Source of the DNA: Aneurinibacillus tyrosinisolvens
GTDB lineage: Bacteria > Bacillota > Bacilli > Aneurinibacillales > Aneurinibacillaceae
Assembly: GCF_001015055.1 (NCBI RefSeq)
Contig: NZ_BBWZ01000010.1
Coordinates: 1-64,000, forward strand
Direction of reading: 5' to 3'
Length of the DNA stretch: 64,000 bases
In this document: piece by piece, positions 8,447-17,698 of the stretch
Layout: every line of letters begins with the position of its first letter
Numbering within the stretch: position 1 is the first letter of the stretch
Position numbers and translations under genes: made by a program
The notes under the pieces: generated by a model
What the model was told of the DNA's origin: nothing
What the model saw: the letters and a program-made list of their open reading frames with translations, nothing else
The model's database searches: none

Positions 8447-8926
8447 ATGGAAGAAACAACAGCATACCGCTTTCATACGCATTCCGTAGAAGAAACATGG
8501 GGTCTTGCCGAGGCGGTAGGAAGGCTTGTCAGGCCGGGTGATGTTCTTACGATGTCTGGTGATCTCGGAGCAGGCAAGACAACGTTTACGCAGGGGCTGG
8601 CCCGGGGAATCGGAGTAGAAGGTGTCGTCAATAGCCCTACTTTTACAATTATAAAAGAGTATAAAGGACAGATGCCGCTTTACCATATGGACGTGTACCG
8701 GATGGAAGAATCAGGAGAGGATCTTGGATTTGATGAGTATTTCTACGGTGACGGAGTAACAGTAGTGGAGTGGCCGGAAATGATTGACGAACAGCTGCCG
8801 CCAGAGAGGTGTGACATCGTAATTACACGCGGTGATAACGATAGCCGAATGTTTCTGTTTACCCCCCGGGGCAGCCGCTATAAATTATTGTGCGAGGAGA
8901 TAAAAAATGAAAATCCTGGCAATTGA
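8447..8926 (+). CDS. tsaE: tRNA t6A synthesis ATPase TsaE
   Basis: A 159-residue P-loop ATPase that works with TsaB and TsaD to load threonylcarbamoyl onto A37 of ANN-decoding tRNAs. The Walker A motif is SGDLGAGKTTFTQGL with K44. FTIIKEY and YHMDVYRM follow, as in all TsaE proteins, then the WPEMID segment. It overlaps tsaB by 20 nt. Confidence 0.96.
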   Translation: MEETTAYRFHTHSVEETWGLAEAVGRLVRPGDVLTMSGDLGAGKTTFTQGLARGIGVEGVVNSPTFTIIKEYKGQMPLYHMDVYRMEESGEDLGFDEYFYGDGVTVVEWPEMIDEQLPPERCDIVITRGDNDSRMFLFTPRGSRYKLLCEEIKNENPGN

Positions 8927-9617
8927 TACATCTACCCTTGTCCTGGCTGTTTCCGTTTGTACAGAAGATAAGGTGCTGGGTGAATTTACGACAAATTTGA
9001 AGAAAAACCATAGTATTGGCCTCATGCCGATGGTGAGCCGGCTCCTTGAAGAAGTAGAGGTTGATCCTTCGGAGCTTTCGGCCGTTGCCGTCGCCCGCGG
9101 GCCAGGCTCCTATACGGGAGTGAGGATCGGAGTTGCCACGGCGAAAAGCCTGGCATGGTCACTGGGTATTCCTCTTGTTGGAATTTCAAGTCTTGAAGTG
9201 CTCGCATGGAATGGAGCGTTCTTTCCAGGTCTCATTGTTCCACTGTTTGACGCGCGGCGCGGGCGGGTATACACAGGGACATACAGATGGGGAAGAGGGG
9301 GAATTGAGCTTGCCGGTGAGGAAAGAATCATTCTCCTCAAAGAGGCCGTTGAAACCTGGAAGCAGGGGGAAGACCAAGAACCGATTTTATTTCTTGGAGA
9401 CGATGTATCCCTTCACAGGGAAATGATTGTAGACATTCTCGGAGAAAGAGCTGTGTTTCTCCCGGTTTCTTATCAGCTTCCGCACGCTGCGCACCTGGCT
9501 GCTGCCGGAAAGAAAGCCCTCGATAATGGGCGCACGGAGAACGTTGAAACATTTACTCCTATTTATCTTCAACTGGCGGAAGCGGAGGCCAAGTGGCTGG
9601 CCAGCCGCCAGCAGTAG
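8907..9617 (+). CDS. tsaB: tRNA t6A synthesis protein TsaB
   Basis: A 236-residue ASKHA-fold partner of TsaD. The start MKILAIDTSTLVLAVSV and the signature ARGPGSYTGVRIGVATAKSLA (read here as two short parts, ARGPGSYTG and VRIGVATAKSL) are typical. It lacks the metal-binding His pair of TsaD, as expected for the structural partner. It starts inside tsaE with a GAGGAG site and ends 11 nt before rimI. Confidence 0.95.
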   Translation: MKILAIDTSTLVLAVSVCTEDKVLGEFTTNLKKNHSIGLMPMVSRLLEEVEVDPSELSAVAVARGPGSYTGVRIGVATAKSLAWSLGIPLVGISSLEVLAWNGAFFPGLIVPLFDARRGRVYTGTYRWGRGGIELAGEERIILLKEAVETWKQGEDQEPILFLGDDVSLHREMIVDILGERAVFLPVSYQLPHAAHLAAAGKKALDNGRTENVETFTPIYLQLAEAEAKWLASRQQ

Positions 9618-9628
9618 GAGGAAATTCA

Positions 9629-10105
9629 ATGGAAGAAGAACGGTTTACAATACGCAGGATGGAAATGAAGGACCTTGATGATATTGGCGAGGTGGAGAAG
9701 CTCTCCTTCTCAATACCGTGGTCACGCGAATCTTTTATTAGCGAATTGAAAACAAACCTGTTCGCCCGGTATCTCGTCATAGAGCATGATAAGAAGGTGA
9801 TCGGGTACGGCGGGATGTGGATCGTGCTGGATGAAGCGCACATTACAAACATCGCTGTCCATCCGGAGTTTCGCGGCCAGCGTCTTGGCGAGAAATTAAT
9901 GAGAGAATTAATGGGCACGGCCTGGAGTTCGGGTGCGGCAAGCATGACGCTTGAGGTGCGGAAAAGCAACGAAATTGCAAAAAATTTATACCGTAAGTTC
10001 GGCTTTGTAGAGGAAGGAATCCGCCGGGGGTATTATACGGATAATGGAGAAGACGCCATTATTATGTGGGCGGCACTGGCGGACGGAAAATATGAAGCTA
10101 AATAA
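9629..10105 (+). CDS. rimI: Ribosomal-protein-S18-type N-acetyltransferase RimI
   Basis: A 158-residue GNAT acetyltransferase. The acetyl-CoA site is HITNIAVHPEFRGQRLGEKL, where the Q/RxxGxG/A loop is RGQRLG, and NLYRKFGFVEEGIRRGYY closes the fold. ATG 9629 has AGGAGGAAATTCA upstream; an in-frame ATG at 9593 lies within tsaB and lacks a site. RimI acetylates the N-terminus of S18 in Enterobacteria, but in Bacillales the target is less sure. Confidence 0.92.
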   Translation: MEEERFTIRRMEMKDLDDIGEVEKLSFSIPWSRESFISELKTNLFARYLVIEHDKKVIGYGGMWIVLDEAHITNIAVHPEFRGQRLGEKLMRELMGTAWSSGAASMTLEVRKSNEIAKNLYRKFGFVEEGIRRGYYTDNGEDAIIMWAALADGKYEAK

Positions 10106-10139
10106 AAATATTTTTCTATAAAGTTGTAGGAGACACGAC

Positions 10140-11207
10140 ATGACGATAAACAATTGGAGTCAAAAAGCCCGCAAGCGCTGGGAAGAGGACAGGGCATCGG
10201 GCGGGCCTGTTCGCATTCTCGGAATTGAAACGAGCTGCGATGAAACCTCGGCCGCCGTAATCGAAGATGGCCGCATCATTCGCTCGAACGCCATTTCGTC
10301 GCAGATTGAGAGCCATAAACGTTTCGGCGGTGTTGTGCCGGAAGTTGCTTCCCGCCATCATGTTGAAAACATTACCATCATTATTGAAGAAGCATTAAAA
10401 AAAGCGGAATGTACGCTCGATGATATGAATGCCATTGCGGTAACGTATGGACCCGGTCTTGTGGGAGCGCTGCTAGTGGGCGTGGCAGCGGCAAAGGCAA
10501 TCGCTTTTGCAAGCGGAATTCCGCTCATTGGCGTCCACCATATTGCCGGCCATATTTACGCAAATCGGTTTGTAAAAGAAATGGAATTTCCTCTTCTGGC
10601 CCTTGTCGTATCAGGCGGCCATACGGAGCTTGTCTATATGAAAGGGCATGGAGAGTTTGAGGTTATCGGGCAAACGAGGGATGACGCGGTGGGAGAAGCT
10701 TATGATAAAGTGGCCCGCTCGTTGCACCTTCCATATCCCGGCGGCCCGCATATCGACAGGCTGGCACAGGAAGGACAGGCTTCCATCCGCCTGCCTCGCG
10801 CATGGCTAGAGGAAGGATCCTATGATTTCAGCTTCAGCGGCCTGAAGTCTGCCGTACTCAATGTGCTGCATAATGCCGGGCAGCGAGGAGAAACAATTGA
10901 GCCTGCGAATCTGGCGGCGAGCTTTCAGGAATCCGTTATCGAAGTGCTTGTGGAAAAATCATTTCGTCTTATTAAGGAAAGGCCGGTAAAACAACTGCTG
11001 CTCGCCGGCGGGGTTGCAGCCAACCAGGGGCTGCGGAGCACTCTGACCGACAGGGCGCATAGGGAAGGGATCGAGCTGGTGATTCCCCCCCTGTCTTTAT
11101 GTACGGACAATGCCGCGATGATAGCAGGCGCCGGCTATATTCAATATCAAAAAGGCAACTTCGCGGATCTATCGTTGAACGGCATTCCCGGATTACCTCT
11201 TTCATAA
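10140..11207 (+). CDS. tsaD: tRNA N6-adenosine threonylcarbamoyltransferase TsaD
   Basis: A 355-residue enzyme that transfers threonylcarbamoyl from its adenylate to A37 of tRNA. The ATP site is [17 protein letters not shown], the metal ligands are the His residues of [12 protein letters not shown], and [11 protein letters not shown] and [12 protein letters not shown] follow. The N-terminus has about 25 extra residues ([17 protein letters not shown]) before the first strand; the GTAGGAG site supports the ATG at 10140. It is the last gene of the sprT-like to tsaD run and is followed by a terminator. Confidence 0.97.
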   Translation: MTINNWSQKARKRWEEDRASGGPVRILGIETSCDETSAAVIEDGRIIRSNAISSQIESHKRFGGVVPEVASRHHVENITIIIEEALKKAECTLDDMNAIAVTYGPGLVGALLVGVAAAKAIAFASGIPLIGVHHIAGHIYANRFVKEMEFPLLALVVSGGHTELVYMKGHGEFEVIGQTRDDAVGEAYDKVARSLHLPYPGGPHIDRLAQEGQASIRLPRAWLEEGSYDFSFSGLKSAVLNVLHNAGQRGETIEPANLAASFQESVIEVLVEKSFRLIKERPVKQLLLAGGVAANQGLRSTLTDRAHREGIELVIPPLSLCTDNAAMIAGAGYIQYQKGNFADLSLNGIPGLPLS

Positions 11208-11212
11208 ATCGG

Positions 11213-11243
11213 CAACCCTATCCAATAGGGTTGTCTTTTTTTT
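11213..11243 (+). terminator. Intrinsic terminator after tsaD
   Basis: CAACCCTA (11213-11220) pairs with TAGGGTTG (11226-11233) and is followed by eight to nine T with one C. It closes the sprT-like/thiL/tsa operon just before the DnaA-box cluster. Confidence 0.85.
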
Positions 11244-11261
11244 ACCTTTGTTGTCGTTATA

Positions 11262-11376
11262 TGTGGACACATGCTGAATAAAGTTATCAACAACCTGTGG
11301 ATAATGTGGATAAAACGGTGGATAACCTGCTTTAATAAGGTTTTATATGTGGATAAAATTGTGGATGTGTGGAAAA
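11262..11376. promoter_or_regulatory. DnaA-box cluster
   Basis: Three perfect TGTGGATAA boxes are at 11296-11304, 11305-11313 (head to tail, no gap) and 11348-11356. One-mismatch boxes are TTATCAACA (11284-11292, other strand), GGTGGATAA (11317-11325) and TGTGGAAAA (11368-11376). Weaker copies are TGTGGACAC (11262-11270) and TGTGGATGT (11360-11368). This density cannot be chance. B. subtilis has DnaA-box clusters outside oriC that titrate DnaA, and I recall one between gcp (tsaD) and ydiF, the same position as here. The cluster also spans the leader of the next gene and may control it. Confidence 0.9.
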
Positions 11377-11390
11377 AGGGAGGCTGAGAA

Positions 11391-13601
11391 ATGAAACAAA
11401 AACACGTCGGTGTTCTTCTTTTTGCCTGGATAAGTGCTTTGTTTATTCTTTTTCCCCACTTTGTCGTTGCTCAAAACCGATCTGACGTATTTCTTCTGTT
11501 TCTTAATCAAGTTTCCTTAGATGATATCCACAAGCTGTGTGGGAATGCCCGTTATCCGTGGTTTTCGAAAGCTGCAATTGGAGAAATGAACATGCGGACA
11601 GCAACTGGAATGAAAGATATACACAGTTACCTTACAATAGGCACCGGAGTGCGGAGCGCAGGATCTGAGTGGGCGCGGCAGGCATATGAAAGCGGAGAGC
11701 AAGAGGGGAAAAACATATACCGGCAGTACACCGGAAACGCCGGGGAAAGTAGAGATTCAGTTATTTTGCCGTACTATGCGGTGCTGCATAAAATAAACAA
11801 GGATAAGAACACCGGAGCCGTTCCCGGGATTGTTGGAAACATACTGGACAAAGAGAAAATAGGGCGGGCTGTTATCGGGAATAGCGATATGGAAGACAAG
11901 CGGAACCGGCTGGCCCCTTTACTTACGATGAATGAAAAAGGGGTAAGCCCATTGGGCCGTGTCGGGGATGAAACGCTGATGGAAGACCCGCTTTTTCCAG
12001 GGGGAATGCGAACGAACGATGCGTTTGTCAGGCAGCAGATAAGGAAGTGGAAAGCACAGGGGGTGAACCTTGTCGTGGTGGAACTCGGGGACCTTGCCCG
12101 CCTTAGCCGTTCCCGCGAAGTCCTTGAGTCTGCGAGATATGGACAGCTGCGCGAGGAATCGCTCGCACGAATGGCGGATTTCATTGGCTGGGTTGTGGAT
12201 AACATGGATAACGATGACAAATTACTCGTTCTCTCTCCTTCGCTTCCCGCTCAAATAGGGAAAGAGAAAAAAGGAATGGCCCCTGCCCTTTTGTGGGAGG
12301 GCAGGGGCGGGACCGGAGGAGCTGTTACATCGAATACAACAAGGCAGCCGGGAATTATAGCGAATATCGATATTGCCCCCAGCATTCTTTCCTGGCTCGG
12401 TCTTCCTGTCCCCCGTACAATGAAGGGCATGCCGATTCGTACTGATGCTTCTGTGGATAACAAAACCTTCTGGCAGACGGTGGAACGAATCAATTATATT
12501 TATTCTTCACGCCCGGCTGTTCTGTACCCGTATGTGCTCGCGGTTGTGGCGGTTCTTCTATTAGCCACCGTGCTGCTAACTTCCATAGGAAGAGGAAGCA
12601 GCATCAGACGAATCCTTTCTGTCCTCCTTTGCCTTGCTTTGCCTTCCATTCTGCTTGTTCCGTTCCTGTTGCTTGTTTTCTCATTCTTTCCTTTGCTGAT
12701 GGCTCCGCCGCTGCTTCTCCTGCTGCTCACTCTGGCGGGAGGGGCTCTGGCCGGCATTCTTCAGCGGTGGGGATTTGCCACTTGTTTTCTCTCGATCGGC
12801 TTTCTAAACTGGATTCCCGTTCTGCTTGATGGGATGACCGGGGGAGTGTTAATCGAACGATCATATCTTGGCTTCGATCCGGTAATCGGTGCCAGGTATT
12901 ATGGAATTGGAAATGAGTACATGGGCGTTGTGCTCGGAAGTTCTTTATTAAGTCTCTCACTGTTAGGAGAAAAATGGGGGAAACGGCGGAGAAAGGCGTT
13001 TGTTTCTCTGTGTGCTTTTCTTTTTGCCTTTATTATTTTTTATATGGCTTGGCCCGGATGGGGGAGCAAGGCGGGCGGGGTTTTTGTTTTTCTTGCCGCC
13101 TTTTCCTGCGTATTTCTGCTCTTTACAGGAATTCCGGTAAAGGGGCGGTATACGCTTCCTGCCTTTTTCCTTGCGCTCCTGGCTGCATGCGGGCTTTTCT
13201 GGATGAATGATTGGATCGCGGACCCGAAACAATCGCATATTGGGCGGGCTGTGCACGAACTGCTGCTGGGGGATTGGGAGGAGATTGGACGAATGGTGCA
13301 CAGGAAGCTGGCGATGAACGGACGGCTTCTTCTTTCTTCAGCCTGGAGCAGGCTTTTTATTGTAAGCCTGCTCATAAGCGGATTTCTTCTCTCGTTTCAT
13401 TGGAACCAAGTCAGGCCGCTGCTTGAGGAACATCTTTATTTTATGAAGGGAATCAAAGGCATTGCAGTCGGGGCGGCAGCGGCGCTTTTGGTAAACGATT
13501 CGGGGATTATCGCAGCCGCACTTGCGGTGCTCTATGGGCTTCTCCCGTTGTTGTATAAGCTGCTGTGCCACCAGACGAAAAGCCCTGCCGATCGGCAGTG
13601 A
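11391..13601 (+). CDS. Alkaline-phosphatase-fold ectodomain with polytopic membrane domain
   Basis: A 736-residue protein with a GGGAGG site and ATG right after the DnaA boxes. Residues 1-28 are a signal peptide or anchor (FHVVAQ region). Residues about 30-365 look extracellular; LVVVELGDLARLSRS and NIDIAPSILSWLGLPVP near 330 resemble the alkaline-phosphatase/phosphomutase fold. From about 375 to 730 there are many hydrophobic helices, with a short conserved-looking stretch DPVIGARYYGIGNEYMG near residue 500. I know no name for it. A role in cell-surface polymer metabolism is inference. In B. subtilis tsaD is followed directly by ydiF, so this gene is an extra. Confidence 0.75.
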   Translation: MKQKHVGVLLFAWISALFILFPHFVVAQNRSDVFLLFLNQVSLDDIHKLCGNARYPWFSKAAIGEMNMRTATGMKDIHSYLTIGTGVRSAGSEWARQAYESGEQEGKNIYRQYTGNAGESRDSVILPYYAVLHKINKDKNTGAVPGIVGNILDKEKIGRAVIGNSDMEDKRNRLAPLLTMNEKGVSPLGRVGDETLMEDPLFPGGMRTNDAFVRQQIRKWKAQGVNLVVVELGDLARLSRSREVLESARYGQLREESLARMADFIGWVVDNMDNDDKLLVLSPSLPAQIGKEKKGMAPALLWEGRGGTGGAVTSNTTRQPGIIANIDIAPSILSWLGLPVPRTMKGMPIRTDASVDNKTFWQTVERINYIYSSRPAVLYPYVLAVVAVLLLATVLLTSIGRGSSIRRILSVLLCLALPSILLVPFLLLVFSFFPLLMAPPLLLLLLTLAGGALAGILQRWGFATCFLSIGFLNWIPVLLDGMTGGVLIERSYLGFDPVIGARYYGIGNEYMGVVLGSSLLSLSLLGEKWGKRRRKAFVSLCAFLFAFIIFYMAWPGWGSKAGGVFVFLAAFSCVFLLFTGIPVKGRYTLPAFFLALLAACGLFWMNDWIADPKQSHIGRAVHELLLGDWEEIGRMVHRKLAMNGRLLLSSAWSRLFIVSLLISGFLLSFHWNQVRPLLEEHLYFMKGIKGIAVGAAAALLVNDSGIIAAALAVLYGLLPLLYKLLCHQTKSPADRQ

Positions 13602-13620
13602 TCAGCAGGGCATGTTTTTT
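13582..13620 (+). terminator. Intrinsic terminator between convergent genes
   Basis: GCCCTGC (13582-13588) pairs with GCAGGGC (13605-13611), with an inner GCCGATCGGC hairpin, and a run of six T follows. It overlaps the stop region of the 736-residue gene and faces the convergent ABC-F gene. Confidence 0.8.
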
Positions 13621-13640
13621 GCCGCAAGTAAAGTTTAGAT

Positions 13641-15590
13641 TTATTCTCCATCTTCCTGCAAGTCCGTCCATTCTTCAAGGCAGGTGTCTAATGCGGCTTT
13701 TGTTTCTTCCAATTTTTCATTTAACATAAGCGCTTGTTCATGATTTTGAAATATTTCCGGCTTGCATAATTCGGCTTCAAGTACGGCAATTTCAGTCTCC
13801 AGCTGTTCGATTTGCTTTTCCAGTTCTTCAATTCTCCGCTGCTTTTGCCGTTCCGCTTTCTTTGCTTCTTTGTCCTGGCGGAATTTATCTTTATTCGACA
13901 GCCCTGGATCAGCCATTTGCTCTTTTTCTTTCGTCTGGGTGAGGGGGGCCAGGACGGGAGAATTCAGTTCCTGCAGCTCATCTTTCTTGGCTGTGTAGTA
14001 ATCATAATTTCCGAGATAAGAGATGACCCCGTTTGGTGTCATCTCGATGATGCGCGTCGCAATTTTATTTAGAAAATAGCGATCGTGTGAAACAAATAAA
14101 ATCGTCCCCGGGTAGTCTTCCAGCGCTTCCTCCAGAATCTCTTTGCTGAACAGGTCAAGGTGGTTTGTCGGTTCATCAAGGATAAGAAGGTTTGCTTTCT
14201 GCAGCATCAGTTTGGCAAGGGAAACGCGGGCACGCTCGCCGCCGCTAAGCTCGCTGATTTTTTTCGTTACATCGTCCCCGCTGAACAGAAAGCTGCCGAG
14301 CACGGTGCGCACGTCCTTCTCCTGCATTGTAGGGTATTCGTCCCACAGCTCATGAAGCACCTGCTTGTTCCCGCTCAGGTTTTCCTGCTCCTGATCATAG
14401 AAACCAACCGTGACGTTGCTTCCATATTGTATGCTTCCGCCGAGTGCCTGAATTTGTTTCACCACGGTTTTGAGCAGGGTAGACTTACCGAGACCGTTCG
14501 GTCCGAGCAAAGCCACCCGTTCTCCACGTGTAAGCTGGAATGTAAGATCCCGTGCGAGCGGTTTATTTTCGTACCCCACCGCGACATCCTGAAGGGTAAG
14601 CACTTGACTTCCGCTGACTCTGGTAATATCAAAATGAAATTGCGCTTTTTTCAATTCGCCTGGGGGGCGATCCATGACGTCCATTTTATCGAGCATTTTA
14701 CGCCGGCTCTGGGCCCGCTTTGTTGTGGAAGCACGGGCGATATTACGCTGGATAAACTCTTCCAATTTCGAGATTTCGGACTGCTGCTTTTCGAATTGCC
14801 TGAGCTGCTGCTGAAGCCGTTCGCCTTTTTGTAAAAGATAATTTGAATAGTTACCGGCATACCGGGTGATTTTCGTCCGCTCGATTTCGTATACAATATT
14901 AACGAGGGCATCGAGGAAAAAGCGGTCGTGAGAAACAACGAGAAGGGCACCGGGATAGCTTTGCAGGTACTTCTCAAGCCAGCCCAGCGTTTCAATGTCT
15001 AAATAGTTGGTCGGCTCGTCGAGAATAAGGACATCCGGCTGCATTAACAGCAGGCGGGCAAGTGCCAGCCTCGTCTTCTGGCCTCCGCTTAATTGATTAA
15101 TAGGTGTATCATAATCAGCGGGGAAAAAACGCATTCCATGGAGAACGGAACGGGTCGCAGCCTCGTACTGGTAGCCCCCGCTTGTTCTAAAATTATCAAC
15201 AAGGTGCGAATAGTTGTTCATCAGCCGTTCGTGAAGTGTTTCATTGGCTATGACCTCGGGATTGCCCATCTGCTGTTCCAGCGCTCGAAGCTCTGCTTCC
15301 TTCTCTTTGAAGTGTTCGAATACCGTCATCATTTCTTCCCAGATTGAGCGCTCTGTATCAAGGCCGCTGTCCTGCGCCAGGTAACCCAGGGTTGTTTCCT
15401 TTGCCTTTTGGATTTCTCCTTCATCTGGCAGGATTTGCCCGGTAACTATTTTTAGGAGAGTAGACTTGCCTGCTCCGTTCACGCCAACAAGCCCGACTCT
15501 CTCTCCGTTTTGCAAAACCATATTAATGCCGGAGAGAACCGGGGTGGCGCTGAATGATTTGCCTATATTCACTGCTTGCAATAAAATCAT
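13641..15590 (-). CDS. ABC-F family ATPase (YdiF type)
   Basis: A 649-residue soluble protein with two ATP-binding cassettes and no membrane domain. Walker A motifs are GVNGAGKSTLLK near residue 36 and GPNGLGKSTLLK near 360. Signatures are LSGGQKTRLALARLL and LSGGERARVSLAKLM, with Walker B LILDEPTNYLD and LILDEPTNHLD. The linker (about 240-310) and the C-terminal coiled coil after residue 540 fit ABC-F proteins that act on the ribosome E-site. The ATG has a TGAGGTG site. B. subtilis ydiF also lies next to tsaD. Whether it is a housekeeping factor or gives antibiotic resistance cannot be told; the former is likelier from its context. Confidence 0.93.
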   Translation of the reverse strand: MILLQAVNIGKSFSATPVLSGINMVLQNGERVGLVGVNGAGKSTLLKIVTGQILPDEGEIQKAKETTLGYLAQDSGLDTERSIWEEMMTVFEHFKEKEAELRALEQQMGNPEVIANETLHERLMNNYSHLVDNFRTSGGYQYEAATRSVLHGMRFFPADYDTPINQLSGGQKTRLALARLLLMQPDVLILDEPTNYLDIETLGWLEKYLQSYPGALLVVSHDRFFLDALVNIVYEIERTKITRYAGNYSNYLLQKGERLQQQLRQFEKQQSEISKLEEFIQRNIARASTTKRAQSRRKMLDKMDVMDRPPGELKKAQFHFDITRVSGSQVLTLQDVAVGYENKPLARDLTFQLTRGERVALLGPNGLGKSTLLKTVVKQIQALGGSIQYGSNVTVGFYDQEQENLSGNKQVLHELWDEYPTMQEKDVRTVLGSFLFSGDDVTKKISELSGGERARVSLAKLMLQKANLLILDEPTNHLDLFSKEILEEALEDYPGTILFVSHDRYFLNKIATRIIEMTPNGVISYLGNYDYYTAKKDELQELNSPVLAPLTQTKEKEQMADPGLSNKDKFRQDKEAKKAERQKQRRIEELEKQIEQLETEIAVLEAELCKPEIFQNHEQALMLNEKLEETKAALDTCLEEWTDLQEDGE

Positions 15591-15673
15591 CGTTTATTCA
15601 CCTCAGTATTCATTCCATTCTCAGTGTATCGTAAATACGGCGGATAATAAACAGAAGAGAGGGGAAACACCGC

Positions 15674-16261
15674 ATGGAGGAATTGATTGCAGAACAAAAG
15701 AAGCAGATAAGAAAACAGATATTGGCGATGAGGGGGGCGGCAGAACTAGAGGAGCGTGCCAAATGGTCTCGTACGGTAGCGGAAAAGCTGCTCTCCCTGC
15801 CGGAAATTCAGGAAGCAAGGCTGCTTTTTTCCTTCCTGTCTTTTGGGGACGAGGTAAACCTGGATGTTTTTATCAATGCATGCTATCAAGAGGGAAAAAA
15901 AATATATGTGCCAAAAACGGATGTCGCTCAAAAAGTAATGACGCCATATCGGTTCGAAGGGTGGGATAGCCTTAAGAAAGGTGTATACGGAATAAGAGAG
16001 CCTCTTGCCGGGCAAGCGGAGCAATGGAATGGGGAGAAATTCGACGTCATCCTTGTTCCCGGTGTTGCCTTTACACCAGTCGGTGAGCGCCTTGGGTACG
16101 GAGGCGGGTTCTATGATCGCTTTTTAGGGGGAATAGAGCAGCTTCCCCCCTTGTTCGCCCCCTGTTTTGATATGCAAGTTGTTTCCAGTCTCCCTGTGGA
16201 GAAACACGACCAAAAGGTAAATCGGATTATCACCGAGAAGGAGGTCTACATTTGTTCATAA
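15674..16261 (+). CDS. 5-formyltetrahydrofolate cyclo-ligase
   Basis: A 195-residue enzyme that converts 5-formyl-THF to 5,10-methenyl-THF with ATP. The N-terminus KKQIRKQILAMR and the C-terminal active-site loop PGVAFTPVGERLGYGGGFYD are diagnostic of the family; the ending DQKVNRIITEKEV is also typical. It stands alone, divergent from the ABC-F gene, with an AGAGAGGGG site before the ATG. Confidence 0.94.
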   Translation: MEELIAEQKKQIRKQILAMRGAAELEERAKWSRTVAEKLLSLPEIQEARLLFSFLSFGDEVNLDVFINACYQEGKKIYVPKTDVAQKVMTPYRFEGWDSLKKGVYGIREPLAGQAEQWNGEKFDVILVPGVAFTPVGERLGYGGGFYDRFLGGIEQLPPLFAPCFDMQVVSSLPVEKHDQKVNRIITEKEVYICS

Positions 16262-16372
16262 TTTAGACACGACATAGTGGGATAAAAAAACCACACAATC
16301 GGGACAGGTTATTGTACAATAAAATGATAATGCTATTGAAATTTTTATGAGATATAATGGAGGGTTACCTGA

Positions 16373-16867
16373 ATGTGGAAAATTGGGGTCATCACATCGA
16401 GCAACTCGATTTATCGTGGCGTAAGGGAGAATGATTGCCTGCCAAGACTGGAAGCATTGCTGCAGAGTAGTCTGGACTCTTCTGTTATGCATTATCGTGT
16501 TTGTCCTGATAATATGGAGCTTCTTAAAGAAAGTATGATTGAGCTGGTTGACAGGGAGAGAGTCGATTTGCTTCTTACAATTGGGGGAACGGGGCTCAGC
16601 CCGGAAGATGTGACCCCGGAGGCCACCGAACTTGTAATCGATCGTCACGTTCCGGGTTTAGCGGAAGAAATGCGCCGCTGTGCGATGCAGAACTCTCGAA
16701 GATCACTGTTAACCAGAGCCACGGTAGGAACAAGAGGAAACGCACTTGTTATTAATTTGCCGGGAAGCATTCCCTTTATGGAATGGTGTTTCCTCGCGAT
16801 TGTCGATCAAATCCCGGCCGCTCTTTCTCTTATCCAGGGAGCAAATGAAAATGTAAACACGAAGTAA
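16373..16867 (+). CDS. MogA/MoaB family molybdenum cofactor protein
   Basis: A 164-residue MoCF-domain protein that adenylates molybdopterin before metal insertion. The signature TIGGTGLSPEDVTPEAT (around residue 70) and the NLPGSIP segment near 125 define the family. The first residues MWKIGVITSSNS follow a GGAGGG site. It is 36 nt upstream of tatC; many molybdenum enzymes are Tat substrates, which makes the pairing sensible. MogA and MoaB cannot be separated on sequence alone. Confidence 0.92.
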   Translation: MWKIGVITSSNSIYRGVRENDCLPRLEALLQSSLDSSVMHYRVCPDNMELLKESMIELVDRERVDLLLTIGGTGLSPEDVTPEATELVIDRHVPGLAEEMRRCAMQNSRRSLLTRATVGTRGNALVINLPGSIPFMEWCFLAIVDQIPAALSLIQGANENVNTK

Positions 16868-16903
16868 TGGAGCCCGTTGCTATAGAGAGGATTTTGACAG
16901 CAA

Positions 16904-17698
16904 ATGAGCAATCAGGATCAAGACATGCGCGTGGTAGAGCACCTAACGGAACTTAGAAAACGCATCATTTGGATTCTCGTTGTTTTTATTGCAGCTTTTA
17001 TTGTCGGCTTCATATACGCCGGACCTGTTGTGAAGTATTTTCAGAAAGATATAGACTTTCAATGGAGTTTACTCAGCCCGGCCGACGGCTTGCGGGTGTA
17101 CATGCAGTTTGCTTTTGTTATTGCGCTGGTAGCTACGCTTCCCCTTATTTTGTATCATGTATGGCGCTTTGTATCACCGGGTCTGCGCCCGGAGGAACGA
17201 AAAGCAGCCGGGATTTTCATCATTCCTGCTTTTCTGCTTTTTTTGCTTGGCCTGCTCGTTGGGTATTATGTTGTTTTTCCGATGATTGTCCACTTCATGA
17301 TTAAAATAGGAACGGAGCTTGGCGGGAAGCCGATGTATGGGATTGCCCAGTACTTCGGTTTTATGTTCAACATTGTATTGCCGCTCGCGCTTCTGTTTGA
17401 ATTGCCCATCGTTGTGATGTTCTTGACACGGCTTCGCATTTTAAATCCGGTGCGCCTCACAAAGATTCGCGGTTATGCTTATCTCGCGCTGATTATTGTG
17501 GCCTCTTTAATTTCACCGCCTGATTTTGTCAGTCATCTGAGCGTTTTTGTGCCGCTTGTTGTTTTATACGAATTCAGTGTTGTCCTCTCCCGGATTGTTT
17601 ACCGCAAGCAGCTGAGGCAGGACGAGAAGTGGGAAAAGGAATTTTATGCGGATGAGGAAGATGATCCTGTTTTGGATGTAGAAGAAGATAATAAGTGA
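16904..17698 (+). CDS. tatC: Sec-independent protein translocase TatC
   Basis: A 264-residue integral membrane protein with six hydrophobic helices, the receptor of the twin-arginine translocase. The N-terminal cytosolic stretch VVEHLTELRKRIIW and the loop FVSPGLRPEERKAAG are the family's hallmark signal-recognition sites. The C-terminus is acidic (DEEDDPVLDVEEDNK). The partner tatA is not adjacent, unlike the tatAy-tatCy pair of B. subtilis at this locus. Confidence 0.96.
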   Translation: MSNQDQDMRVVEHLTELRKRIIWILVVFIAAFIVGFIYAGPVVKYFQKDIDFQWSLLSPADGLRVYMQFAFVIALVATLPLILYHVWRFVSPGLRPEERKAAGIFIIPAFLLFLLGLLVGYYVVFPMIVHFMIKIGTELGGKPMYGIAQYFGFMFNIVLPLALLFELPIVVMFLTRLRILNPVRLTKIRGYAYLALIIVASLISPPDFVSHLSVFVPLVVLYEFSVVLSRIVYRKQLRQDEKWEKEFYADEEDDPVLDVEEDNK

